Assembly: GCA_013334745.1 (NCBI GenBank)
Contig: JAAXWY010000023.1
Coordinates: 1-36,609 of the forward strand
Length of the DNA stretch: 36,609 nt
Source: Coriobacteriia bacterium
GTDB taxonomy: Bacteria; Actinomycetota; Coriobacteriia; Anaerosomatales; JAAXUF01
Direction: 5' to 3'
Positions 16,377 through 26,704 of this stretch are shown piece after piece (within the stretch, counting starts at the first letter, position 1; every line of letters starts with the position of its first letter). The translations under genes and the position numbers were made by a program. The notes below the pieces were generated by a model. It made no database searches and was not told where the DNA came from. It saw nothing but the letters and a program-made list of their open reading frames with translations.

Positions 16377-17705
16377 CTAGTCCCGATCGAGCAGCTTGAT
16401 GCTCGACATGTTCGAGGTGACGTCAACGTAGAGCGGTTCTGGATACGACTTCGCGAGTACGACGCCCTTCGCAGGCGTGAGTTCGTTCTCACGGATGGAC
16501 GGGCGCGACACCACATACCACTTCTTGCCATCGATTCTCTTCTCGACGGCCTTGAACTCCGCGCCGATGATCAGTGTCCCGATCATCGACTTAGCCCCGC
16601 GGGTCGGAGCAGTACGAATCGCAACGTCCCTGCCGGTGACCCTGTAGGTGCGCTCTCTGGACGACGGCTGCTGCGAGCCCGACGCATCGGGGCTTCTCTT
16701 GGGCGGCGCGGTCAACGTGCTCGTCGTGCTGGCTGCCGATTTCACTGCGCCCGCTGGCGGTGCGCCTCCGCTCCCGCCAGAGTTCAGCACCGCCACGGCC
16801 CAGATCAGAACCACCAACCCACCGATCACGCCCGCGATGATCCATGACGCCCTATTGGCATTCACGTGACGCGCGGCCTCTCGGCGGGCCTTGGACGCTG
16901 CGCGTCGGTTGGTCCGTGCCTGCGGATTCCGAGCCCGGAACATGCTCCAGTCCGGGCAGTACAGCACGACTGTGGTGTTGTCGTCCGTTCCGGCCTTGAC
17001 GGCTGCATCGGTCAGCCGGGAGGCAGCCTCCCCCGCGTCTGCAGCGGATGCCGAGACCGAAACGAGATCAGCCGCCGCGAGCACCGTCGAAAGCCCATCA
17101 CTGCAAAGCACCAGGACATCCGCTGGACCAATATTCTCGTGGTTCAACTCGACGTCGCCATCGCCAAAGCCCAGCGCCCGTTCTATGACGTTTCTGCTGG
17201 GGTGATTCTGAGCCTGCTCCTCCGTGAGAATGCCTTCGGCGATCATGCGACCGACCTGGGAATGGTCAACGGTGATCTGCTGTGCGTCCGACCCCTGGAT
17301 GAGGTACGCCCGGCTATCCCCGATGTGACCGATCCACGCTTCGTCCTGCGACACGAATGCGGCCACAAGCGTTGAGCCCATGTTCGAACCGCCCGCCGCC
17401 TCAGCAGCACGAATGACTGCGGCACTGGCCTCCGAGGCGATCTCGCGCAAGGCCTGATTCACGTCCAGTGCGATCTTCGACTGCAGAGCAAGCTCGACGA
17501 GGTCGTCGACGTACCGTTCTGCGGCTTCTGCCGCCACCCGGCTGGCAACGTCACCCCCCTGATGTCCGCCCATGCCATCGCAGACCATCAGGAAAGCCTG
17601 AACACCGCCGAGCTGCGACGAGTAGGCGGATAGATCCTTGATGAGGTAGTTGTCCTCGTTGTACGGGCGCGGACCCGGTACCGAGAATCCGCCCAGGCTG
17701 ATCAC
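16377..17705 (-). CDS. Transmembrane PP2C-type Ser/Thr protein phosphatase with SH3-like ectodomain
   Basis: 442 residues. PP2C domain about 4-250 with all metal-binding motifs: N-E-D at 16-18, D-G-M-G-G-H at 43-48, G-D-S-R at 129-132, C-S-D-G-L at 201-205 and D-D-N-T-T at 241-245. A basic linker, membrane helix 287-307, a Gly/Ser exit and a bacterial SH3-like domain at about 353-435 (Y-R-V-T-G-R-D-V-A-I-R-T-A-P) outside. SH3b domains often bind cell-wall peptides. It is the only phosphatase seen here and the natural antagonist of the seven kinases. GTG start overlaps the VWA gene stop by 4 bases; the FHA kinase gene follows after 17 bases. Confidence 0.94.
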   Translation of the reverse strand: MISLGGFSVPGPRPYNEDNYLIKDLSAYSSQLGGVQAFLMVCDGMGGHQGGDVASRVAAEAAERYVDDLVELALQSKIALDVNQALREIASEASAAVIRAAEAAGGSNMGSTLVAAFVSQDEAWIGHIGDSRAYLIQGSDAQQITVDHSQVGRMIAEGILTEEQAQNHPSRNVIERALGFGDGDVELNHENIGPADVLVLCSDGLSTVLAAADLVSVSASAADAGEAASRLTDAAVKAGTDDNTTVVLYCPDWSMFRARNPQARTNRRAASKARREAARHVNANRASWIIAGVIGGLVVLIWAVAVLNSGGSGGAPPAGAVKSAASTTSTLTAPPKRSPDASGSQQPSSRERTYRVTGRDVAIRTAPTRGAKSMIGTLIIGAEFKAVEKRIDGKKWYVVSRPSIRENELTPAKGVVLAKSYPEPLYVDVTSNMSSIKLLDRD

Positions 17706-19756
17706 ATCTGGCTCCCGTTCTCCTCATTCTGAGAACCCGCGTTCTCCGTCGGCTCTTCCGCTTGCTCACGCCGGCGTCTCGTGCTCGCAACGATGGTCAC
17801 GATCACGGCGACAAGACCGACTGCCCCCACCCCCACGAGCAGGAACATCGCGGTGTCATCCTGCGGCGCCCCCACGGTTTCGACCTTGAACGCGTTGGCC
17901 TGTGAAACCGTGAATACCTGAGCCTTGCGCGCGCCCTGTTCACCCGTTAGTACGACGGTGTACTTCCCGGGTACGGGGTCGTGCATGGCGATGGTCGCTA
18001 CCCCATCCTTCACGGTGGAGGCAGCCAGCTCCGTAGCCGCGACTGAGCGCCCTCCCCGCTGAATCTCAAACGACAAGCTGCCCTCATCAGGCACGAGACC
18101 TATCTCCAACTGACGCGTACCGGGCTGGATTGTGCCGAGCTCGACCGGCGTCTTTCCGGCAAGCTTGACCTCTTCGTCTAGCCCAGCACTTCCCAGACTC
18201 GAATAGCGGGCACGCAGGAAGTCTCTGCGCAGCCCGAACAAGTCGTCTGCCTTATGGAACGAGCCACCTGTCGCTTGTGCGATCCGCTTGAGAAACTTCA
18301 CATCCGCGTCACCGACGCCGCCGAGCGCAATCGTTTCGATGCGAATCCCCGCACGCTTGGCATCGGCGACCGGTCCGGACAGGATGGCCTTCTCGCTCAT
18401 TCCCGCAGTACTCAGGCCATCCGACAAGAAGACGAGCACCTTGTCCGCAACGGCAGGTGTGCCATCGAACTGATTCACCCCTTGCTGCAAGGCCTTGCCA
18501 ACGTTCGTGTTGCCGTCGGCCCCGAGCGCCGCAACTCGTTTGTCGGCCGCGTCGAGGCTTGTCGCAGGCGATGCCACCACTCGAGTCTGCGTGTTGAACG
18601 AGACGATGCCCAGATCCTCCGGCACCGCGTCGGGCACACTCTGGCGCGCCTCGAGCGCCCCGATGAAGTCTCTGGCTGCACGCTTGGCGGCGGTGATCTT
18701 CTTCGTCCGGCCGAGGTCCTCTCGCATGCTCCCGGACACATCGATCACCAACCGTGACGAAATGTGGGTGGTGGGTGCCGCGTCGGCGAACCATGTCTCG
18801 TAGAAGCGCCTGACCAGTTGGCGCGTCTGTTCATCGGTAACATAGCCGGGCATCGGCGCGAGCCGCTCGGCCTCAGATTGGTCAACCGCGCCTGTCAGAC
18901 GGCCACCCGCTTTGGTCTGCTTGAACCATGCATCCCTTAGCGGCAACGTCTGACTGGCCCGCGCCTGAACCTGCACGTAGTCGAGCGCCGACGGCGCCAG
19001 TGATGTCGGAATCACACTATCTTGCGGCAGCACGAGTCCATCTGACTGATAGCCAGCGATCGATGACCCGATTCCCTGCACGACCAGACACTTCAGGACT
19101 GCGGGGAACCGACCGCTGTTGAGACTCGCAAGCAACGGGCTGCCCGTGGCAACGTCGGAGACCGTGAGTCCTGCCCCCGCGACGAACGGCTCCCACGAAT
19201 CAAGGTCGCCGTAGTCTCGCAGCAACGTCAGCCCGGATGACGGCGTACCCATCAGGACAAGGCCAACAACGTCCGCTCGATCTGACTGTCGAACAACGCC
19301 GAGATCCTCGAGGTATGTCCGTGCCTGCAGCCCGGTCGCCCCCTGTGCAACGAGCACAACCCGGCCCACGGTATTGCGTGAGGCCAACGTGTCGAGAGCC
19401 CACGCTATTGACTTCACATCGATGACAGCACCACTCGGCGTCCCGCTGTCATCGCTGGACGTCAACACGTAGGTGTCGGGCGCGCCCTGCCCCGCCCACC
19501 AGCCTGGCTGGGGGCTCGTCAGCAAGCGAATGCCGCCGGAAGCCGCAACCTCCGACTGCTCACCGAGCCAGTGAGTGCGGTAGTAGACCGCATCCCCCAA
19601 TCCCGCGTCCAGGATCAGGACGGGGACTCTATCCGGCGCGGTAGCAGGACCTGCTGGTGCGGCATTCGACAAGGTCGGCCCCACGAGCATGAGTGCCCAG
19701 CACAACGCAGTTACGAGGATGCCGAGCCGCGCCGCGCGCCTCGGCAGGCGCATCAC
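17702..19756 (-). CDS. Exported VWA protein with catalytically dead lipase-like domain
   Basis: 684 residues. Signal peptide 1-33, lipase-like domain about 43-320, VWA about 330-515, beta-sandwich segment 525-620, membrane helix 636-658, and a charged tail. Aligned by eye with the paralogue at 4869, the nucleophile elbow V-A-H-S-M-G-G-L-V-S-R-T-Y becomes V-A-Q-G-A-T-G-L-Q-A-R-T-Y. Gly139 thus stands where the Ser belongs, and the oxyanion His-Gly is lost (L-D-A-G). The S-D-G-L-V Asp (239) remains. The VWA MIDAS is intact (D339, S341, S343, Thr417, S-D-G 445-447), so metal-dependent protein binding is probably the retained job. There is no FHA tail. GTG start overlaps the FHA gene by 4 bases and its end overlaps the PP2C start. 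Similar gene sets (VWA, PP2C, kinase) exist elsewhere, but with cytoplasmic VWA. Confidence 0.88.
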   Translation of the reverse strand: MMRLPRRAARLGILVTALCWALMLVGPTLSNAAPAGPATAPDRVPVLILDAGLGDAVYYRTHWLGEQSEVAASGGIRLLTSPQPGWWAGQGAPDTYVLTSSDDSGTPSGAVIDVKSIAWALDTLASRNTVGRVVLVAQGATGLQARTYLEDLGVVRQSDRADVVGLVLMGTPSSGLTLLRDYGDLDSWEPFVAGAGLTVSDVATGSPLLASLNSGRFPAVLKCLVVQGIGSSIAGYQSDGLVLPQDSVIPTSLAPSALDYVQVQARASQTLPLRDAWFKQTKAGGRLTGAVDQSEAERLAPMPGYVTDEQTRQLVRRFYETWFADAAPTTHISSRLVIDVSGSMREDLGRTKKITAAKRAARDFIGALEARQSVPDAVPEDLGIVSFNTQTRVVASPATSLDAADKRVAALGADGNTNVGKALQQGVNQFDGTPAVADKVLVFLSDGLSTAGMSEKAILSGPVADAKRAGIRIETIALGGVGDADVKFLKRIAQATGGSFHKADDLFGLRRDFLRARYSSLGSAGLDEEVKLAGKTPVELGTIQPGTRQLEIGLVPDEGSLSFEIQRGGRSVAATELAASTVKDGVATIAMHDPVPGKYTVVLTGEQGARKAQVFTVSQANAFKVETVGAPQDDTAMFLLVGVGAVGLVAVIVTIVASTRRRREQAEEPTENAGSQNEENGSQM

Positions 19757-20712
19757 GCACCCGCCGGCTTGAAGGCGAGCGTCGTGTCTCCGATCCGAAC
19801 CAGATCGCCGTCGGCGAGCGGTGTCTGCCCGGCAATCTGGCGTTCATTGACGTAGGTTCCGTTGCTCGACCCCATGTCGGTGATCGTGAAGACGCCATCG
19901 GCGAAGCGGACGCGCGCATGCTCTCGCGATGCTTTGCCGTCATCGATCGCAACGAGGTTTCCCGGGTCGCGACCGATCTTGGATTCCGAGGCGGGAAGCT
20001 TCCACGTCTTGCCCGCAGACGCACCGCTGACGGCTCGAAGCTCAGCCATTGAACCCGGGCGCTCCAGAATCGTGGCGGCACTCGTGTTGGGGCGCTCGAT
20101 GACCGTCGCGGCCGCTCGGCGATTCTCACTGACCGTCCCCTGCGAGCCCATGGAACCCGGTGCCACAGTCGCGGCCGCGGTGGGGGCGGAGGGACGGGAC
20201 TTGACGGACTGAATCTCCTGGCGCAGCTCACCAAACTGATTGTTGAGTGCACTGACGAACTCGGTCGAAGGACGGCTGCGGCTCACCGTCGAAGCATAGA
20301 GAATGCAGGCGAGCGTACCGAGGGCAACGCCGAGCATGGACAGCAGCGCGATCTTCGGACCGTACCCCGCGATGAGCCACTTAACGTTCCATGAGATGGC
20401 GTCGTTGTAGGTGATCTGGCCAGGCTCAGCCAGGAGCTGAACGGCGAGGCGTATACCGTCCGCCTGACCCGTGAACTTGAAGATGAAGGCGGGCATCACG
20501 AAGAAGACACCGACCAGGGACATGATTCTGGGGACCAGGGCCTTGTCGGCGCGGCGCTTCTGAGTCGAGTCGATGAACACCCATGCTGCCTGACCGGCAG
20601 TGATGAGCAGGAACATGAACATTCCCCAGGTGAATATCCACTCGTACTGCGCTACTTGATCAAGCAGCGCCACCAGACCCGCTGCGTTGCCACTGAAAGC
20701 AATTGTCTGCAT
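19753..20712 (-). CDS. Multi-helix membrane protein with C-terminal FHA domain
   Basis: 319 residues from ATG 20712, which has AGGAGG six bases upstream; a longer frame to 20739 has no such site. Hydrophobic segments near 24-46, 63-80 and 108-140 suggest three or four helices. They are followed by a charged segment with a possible short coiled coil (F-G-E-L-R-Q-E-I-Q-S-V-K), a Thr/Ala-rich linker, and an FHA domain at about 225-319 (I-G-R-D, S-R-E-H, G-S-S-N-G-T-Y-V-N). The linker has T-V-I-E-R-P-N-T and T-I-L-E-R-P-G-S repeats whose Thr residues could be kinase targets; that is inferred. The membrane part is not recognised. It overlaps the VWA gene by 4 bases. It may anchor a phospho-dependent complex. 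Confidence 0.85.
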   Translation of the reverse strand: MQTIAFSGNAAGLVALLDQVAQYEWIFTWGMFMFLLITAGQAAWVFIDSTQKRRADKALVPRIMSLVGVFFVMPAFIFKFTGQADGIRLAVQLLAEPGQITYNDAISWNVKWLIAGYGPKIALLSMLGVALGTLACILYASTVSRSRPSTEFVSALNNQFGELRQEIQSVKSRPSAPTAAATVAPGSMGSQGTVSENRRAAATVIERPNTSAATILERPGSMAELRAVSGASAGKTWKLPASESKIGRDPGNLVAIDDGKASREHARVRFADGVFTITDMGSSNGTYVNERQIAGQTPLADGDLVRIGDTTLAFKPAGA

Positions 20713-20830
20713 CAGATTCCTCCTTCGTGGTCTCCCCAACTCACGCGACGAATGCCGCAGTGAACTCCCTCAAAGCACGACTACCAAACCTGCGAGCGGT
20801 TCGCTCGGTACTCAGCTGACCCCGCATCGC

Positions 20831-20859
20831 AGCATAGTCGAGAATTGCTGTGCTGTCCT
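20831..20859 (-). promoter_or_regulatory. Possible promoter before the membrane FHA gene
   Basis: On the minus strand AGGACA (complement of 20854-20859) and TATGCT (complement of 20831-20836) are separated by 17 bases, each matching the sigma-70 consensus at four of six positions. They lie in the 156-base gap after the zinc-ribbon gene, the largest gap in cluster B, where a fresh promoter for the FHA-VWA-PP2C-kinase run would make sense. The match is weak. Confidence 0.35.
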
Positions 20860-20868
20860 TCCCGCGAG

Positions 20869-21198
20869 CTACGGTGACTTCGTCGGAACTGTGGATGCCG
20901 TAGCCGGCGGCGAAGATGTCGCTCCACCGGACGGAGCCGGAGTCGGCGCACCGGTTGCCACGACGGTTCCCGATGTCGTGCCGGGAGCCCTCACGGTCAT
21001 CCCGCCACCACCGCCCGAACCGCCGCCTCCCGCGGAAAGCATGAGAACAACCAGAATGAGGGCAGCCGCTCCCGCCACTGCGATCACGATCGTGGAGGAC
21101 TTGGACTGCGGCTCAGATCGCGGCTGCAATGAGCTGCCACACGCAAAACAACGATCTGCCCCCTCGAGATTATCCCCGTCGCACTCAGGACACTTCAT
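20869..21198 (-). CDS. Small zinc-ribbon single-helix membrane protein
   Basis: 109 residues. Zinc ribbon with Cys3, Cys6, Cys17 and Cys20, a Ser/Lys linker, a membrane helix at about 35-55, a glycine run, and then only about 45 residues of Thr/Pro/Ala/Ser-rich sequence with no globular domain. The ribbon resembles that of the 214-residue protein at 7178, and the helix exit resembles that of the protein at 14185. ATG with AGGTGG four bases upstream. The sequence after the stop shows no continuing frame, so this looks like a complete short gene rather than a fresh truncation. The disordered tail could be a glycosylated stalk or a partner-binding tail. The function is unknown. Confidence 0.75.
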   Translation of the reverse strand: MKCPECDGDNLEGADRCFACGSSLQPRSEPQSKSSTIVIAVAGAAALILVVLMLSAGGGGSGGGGGMTVRAPGTTSGTVVATGAPTPAPSGGATSSPPATASTVPTKSP

Positions 21199-21224
21199 GG
21201 CACCACCTTTCTCGCCGTAAGCAA

Positions 21225-24019
<2,795 letters not shown>

Positions 24020-25660
24020 TCACCATACGGTCTGATGCATCGTTGCCGAGGTATTCGACAGACCCTTCCACCCCATGTAGTACCAGCCAGTACTCGGCAC
24101 CCGCACGTAGTATGTGCGCCAGCGATTTGCTGGGATGTGTTTCTGGTTGGCCACCTTGCCCCAACTGCTGTTGCGCAAGTACACATGTTGCACTGACGAG
24201 GTGCTTCTTGTGCGGAACTGGTGCTTACCCTTGGTTAGCCACACCTGCGACGTCCAGTATCCGTCCGTGTAGTTGGCGGTGCCTTCCTTGTCGTCCCAGC
24301 ACGAGCGCACCCATTTAGTGCTGCTCGCGCGCGGGCTGTTCGTGGAGTTGCCTGGATAGTAGAAGCGGTAGTACCGCTCCGCTTTGGGCTTCACGCGCGC
24401 GCTGACGCGACCTTTTGAGTTCGTCCTCAGTCTGCGCACAGTCGTCCAGGAGTACCCGCCGTAGGATTGCTGAAGCAGTACCCGTGCACCCTTCATGCGC
24501 TTGCCCGTGTAGCGCTTCAAGGTGGATGACAGTCCAATCGACCGACGATACGTCGAATACCCGCCACTCGAGGAGATGGACAGGCTCGGTCGGTTCACCC
24601 ACACCGTTTGCCGATCGGTCATTGTCCATGTATTTGTCAGACCCGATGCGACTACCGCTCGAATCGTCCACTTTCCTGCAGACGGCAGGCTGAACCGCGC
24701 TGCGTAGTACGTACCGGGATAGCCGTTGCCGAATGCCGTAGTCGACAGTCCTGCGTTGATCGTCTTCTTGAGTGACGACCCCTTGAAGCACTGTAAGCGC
24801 ACCGCACCGGGTATCGCGGGCTGCTCCGGCCCCACGTAGCCCTGCACCACAAACGACCGGCCTACTCGAGCCGTCACCGGTGCGTCGATGCTCACATAGG
24901 GCACGACGTCCGCGGTCGCCGTGGGGGACGTGGCTCCGCCGACCACACGCATCCTGTAGGTGTAGGTCTTGTCCGCGATAGCAGTGAAGAACGCCTGTCC
25001 GTTCGAGTCGGTCGTAGCGGACCCGTGCTGAATCCAGCTGGCCGAACCGGGCGCCTGGCGCTCGACTACAACCGACTTGCCAGCGATACCGGCCGTGCCG
25101 AAGATCGTTCCACGAACCGCGATCTCCTCCAACCACGAAGGGTAGCTCGGAACGTAGAGTATCGGGCCTGTGTATGCCCCAAACGAGCGCGTGCCCTGCA
25201 CGACCGCCGACCCGGAACCTGAGTAGGCGTGGACGTTAACGATGTAGAGACCGCCAGCCGGTGACACATGCTCAACGAGCTCTGGGTATACAACGTCCGC
25301 CGAGTTGGCGACGGTCTCACCTTGGGCGGTATACACGGTGATGTCGAAGTCCGTGTCGGCAGAGCCGTACAGTTGCAGGTTGAGCTGCTCACCCGGACGC
25401 AACTGGATGCAGCGAATCATGTCGTCGTCTTCGTACAGGTAGCCGCTGTATGGAAACGCATTGATGGGGGTACCGGGTAGCGGGTCGTCCGATGCGGCAG
25501 CCGGCTCTCGGTCAGCTGCCGCTCCACCGCCAGCCAGCTCGGCGAACGCCCGGATCGGCTTGCCTCCCGGACTCGATACGGCGCAGGCGGGACCTGCAAT
25601 CAGCAACGTCGAAATCAGCACAGAAAGAATCAGGGCAAACGCTAGAAGGCGCAGCTTCAT
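24020..25660 (-). CDS. Secreted protein with PPC-like and Ig-like beta-sandwich domains
   Basis: 546 residues from ATG 25660, with GGGGGAG eight bases upstream; a longer frame reaches 25777 but lacks this site and buries the signal peptide. Signal peptide 1-27 ending A-C-A. A domain at about 70-165 resembles a PPC (pre-peptidase C-terminal) sandwich (C-I-Q-L-R-P-G-E-Q-L-N-L). Three Ig-like segments follow, then a basic, Tyr/Trp/Ser-rich C-terminal region (Y-Y-R-F-Y-Y-P-G-N-S) and a final PPC-like sandwich near 450-546. There is no catalytic motif or sorting signal. It probably sits on the cell surface, bound to wall polymers through its basic aromatic surface. It lies 45 bases upstream of the DUF4013-like gene and 135 bases after the amidase gene. 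Confidence 0.82.
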   Translation of the reverse strand: MKLRLLAFALILSVLISTLLIAGPACAVSSPGGKPIRAFAELAGGGAAADREPAAASDDPLPGTPINAFPYSGYLYEDDDMIRCIQLRPGEQLNLQLYGSADTDFDITVYTAQGETVANSADVVYPELVEHVSPAGGLYIVNVHAYSGSGSAVVQGTRSFGAYTGPILYVPSYPSWLEEIAVRGTIFGTAGIAGKSVVVERQAPGSASWIQHGSATTDSNGQAFFTAIADKTYTYRMRVVGGATSPTATADVVPYVSIDAPVTARVGRSFVVQGYVGPEQPAIPGAVRLQCFKGSSLKKTINAGLSTTAFGNGYPGTYYAARFSLPSAGKWTIRAVVASGLTNTWTMTDRQTVWVNRPSLSISSSGGYSTYRRSIGLSSTLKRYTGKRMKGARVLLQQSYGGYSWTTVRRLRTNSKGRVSARVKPKAERYYRFYYPGNSTNSPRASSTKWVRSCWDDKEGTANYTDGYWTSQVWLTKGKHQFRTRSTSSVQHVYLRNSSWGKVANQKHIPANRWRTYYVRVPSTGWYYMGWKGLSNTSATMHQTVW

Positions 25661-25795
25661 CAGTTTCACTCCCCCGTGAGATGCCGGTCGCAAGCCTCCC
25701 CCTGCGAGCCGCACCTCAGTCTGCCGCCACCCGCGCCTTCTGTCCAATGCCGAGCACGGGGCAGGCTTCTGAGACACGCTAATGCCGCGAACCGC
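25661..25795. other. Intergenic gap inside cluster B
   Basis: 135 bases between the amidase stop and the Ig-like gene's ribosome site. No gene is seen. It could hold a promoter or processing site separating the hisI-hisE-amidase part from the rest; no convincing boxes or strong hairpin were found. Confidence 0.35.
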
Positions 25796-26704
25796 CTACT
25801 TTGAACTCAGGTACTTCGCGACGCCGTCCGCAAGCCCAATCGCGAGTTTGTGCTGGTAAACAGGCGTGACAAGCAGCGCATCGTCGCTCTTGTTGCTGAG
25901 AAACCCCATCTCCACGAGCACTGTGGGGACTTTCGACCAGTTGAACCCCGTGAAGTCGCCTCTGTCATCGATCCCGCGATCGTGGGCTCCCGTCGCGGCG
26001 ATGACGGACTTGTGAACGGATCCGCCAGCTCGCCTGCTCTCGGCGAGAATTGGTCCGGTCCACTTGTTGGATGCGGGGACGATCGTCGACAGGCCGCGAA
26101 CCGAACGATCGTTGACGCTGTCGCAGTGGATGCGGATGAAGAGGTCCGCGTCGGCCTCGTTGGCGACCTTCGCCCTCGCGGAGTTGGCGATGTTGACGTC
26201 CTGGGTCGTGCGCACCATGACGACGCGCGCTCCGCGGCTCTTCAGTTCAGTCGCGAGCATGCGCGAAACCGCCAGATTGACCTTGCTCTCCGGCACCCTG
26301 CTCCTCACCCCGGTTGCACCGGTGGTGACCTTAGGCTTCTTGGTCGACGATCCAGGTCCAATAGGCTCCAGCGACGGGTTGCCCTTGGCTTGGTGCCCTG
26401 CGTCGATTGCGACCGTCATGCCCGTGAGCGGCAGCCGCGACGTGGGCGCCGTCGAAGTCGCAGGCACGGTCGCCGTGGGAACGGGCGCGGGCGGAGGAGG
26501 TGCAGGGGCCGTCACGACGGCCGCGGGGGCAGCTGTCGGAGCCACCGAGGCGCTCGGCTCGACCGTGGGAGCCGTGTCGCTCGGTGTCTTGGGAGCCGCG
26601 AGGGTTGCAAGCGCGATGATCGCCCCGAACACGATGAGGAGACCCACTCCCCACAGTATGAGGGTGGTCACGATGCGGCCTGTTGTCGGCCGGTCGTCTC
26701 TCAC
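25796..26704 (-). CDS. Membrane-anchored N-acetylmuramoyl-L-alanine amidase (Amidase_3)
   Basis: 302 residues: membrane helix about 12-37, a long Pro/Ala/Thr linker to about 92, and an Amidase_3 domain with His104, Glu139, His193 and Glu265 in D-A-G-H-Q, P-E-S-K-V-N, R-I-H-C-D and V-L-V-E-M-G-F. These are at the same residue numbers as in the 7866 amidase, and long stretches match (E-P-I-G-P-G, R-T-T-Q-D-V-N-I-A-N-S, F-T-G-F-N-W-S). The linkers do not match, so only the catalytic part is under constraint. The GTG start overlaps the stop of the M48-like gene by 4 bases. Expected to cut peptidoglycan stem peptides outside the membrane. Confidence 0.92.
   Translation of the reverse strand: MRDDRPTTGRIVTTLILWGVGLLIVFGAIIALATLAAPKTPSDTAPTVEPSASVAPTAAPAAVVTAPAPPPPAPVPTATVPATSTAPTSRLPLTGMTVAIDAGHQAKGNPSLEPIGPGSSTKKPKVTTGATGVRSRVPESKVNLAVSRMLATELKSRGARVVMVRTTQDVNIANSARAKVANEADADLFIRIHCDSVNDRSVRGLSTIVPASNKWTGPILAESRRAGGSVHKSVIAATGAHDRGIDDRGDFTGFNWSKVPTVLVEMGFLSNKSDDALLVTPVYQHKLAIGLADGVAKYLSSK

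Noticed and set aside
8790-17705. Resemblance to the actinobacterial pknA-pknB-pstP-rodA-pbpA growth locus.
   Set aside because: No rodA or pbpA and no PASTA repeats; the phosphatase and kinases carry other ectodomains.
14908-19756. Adjacent VWA, PP2C and kinase genes look like the TerY-P triad of tellurium-resistance-type loci.
   Set aside because: The VWA protein here has a signal peptide and a C-terminal anchor, so it is exported, and no TerD-type genes are present.
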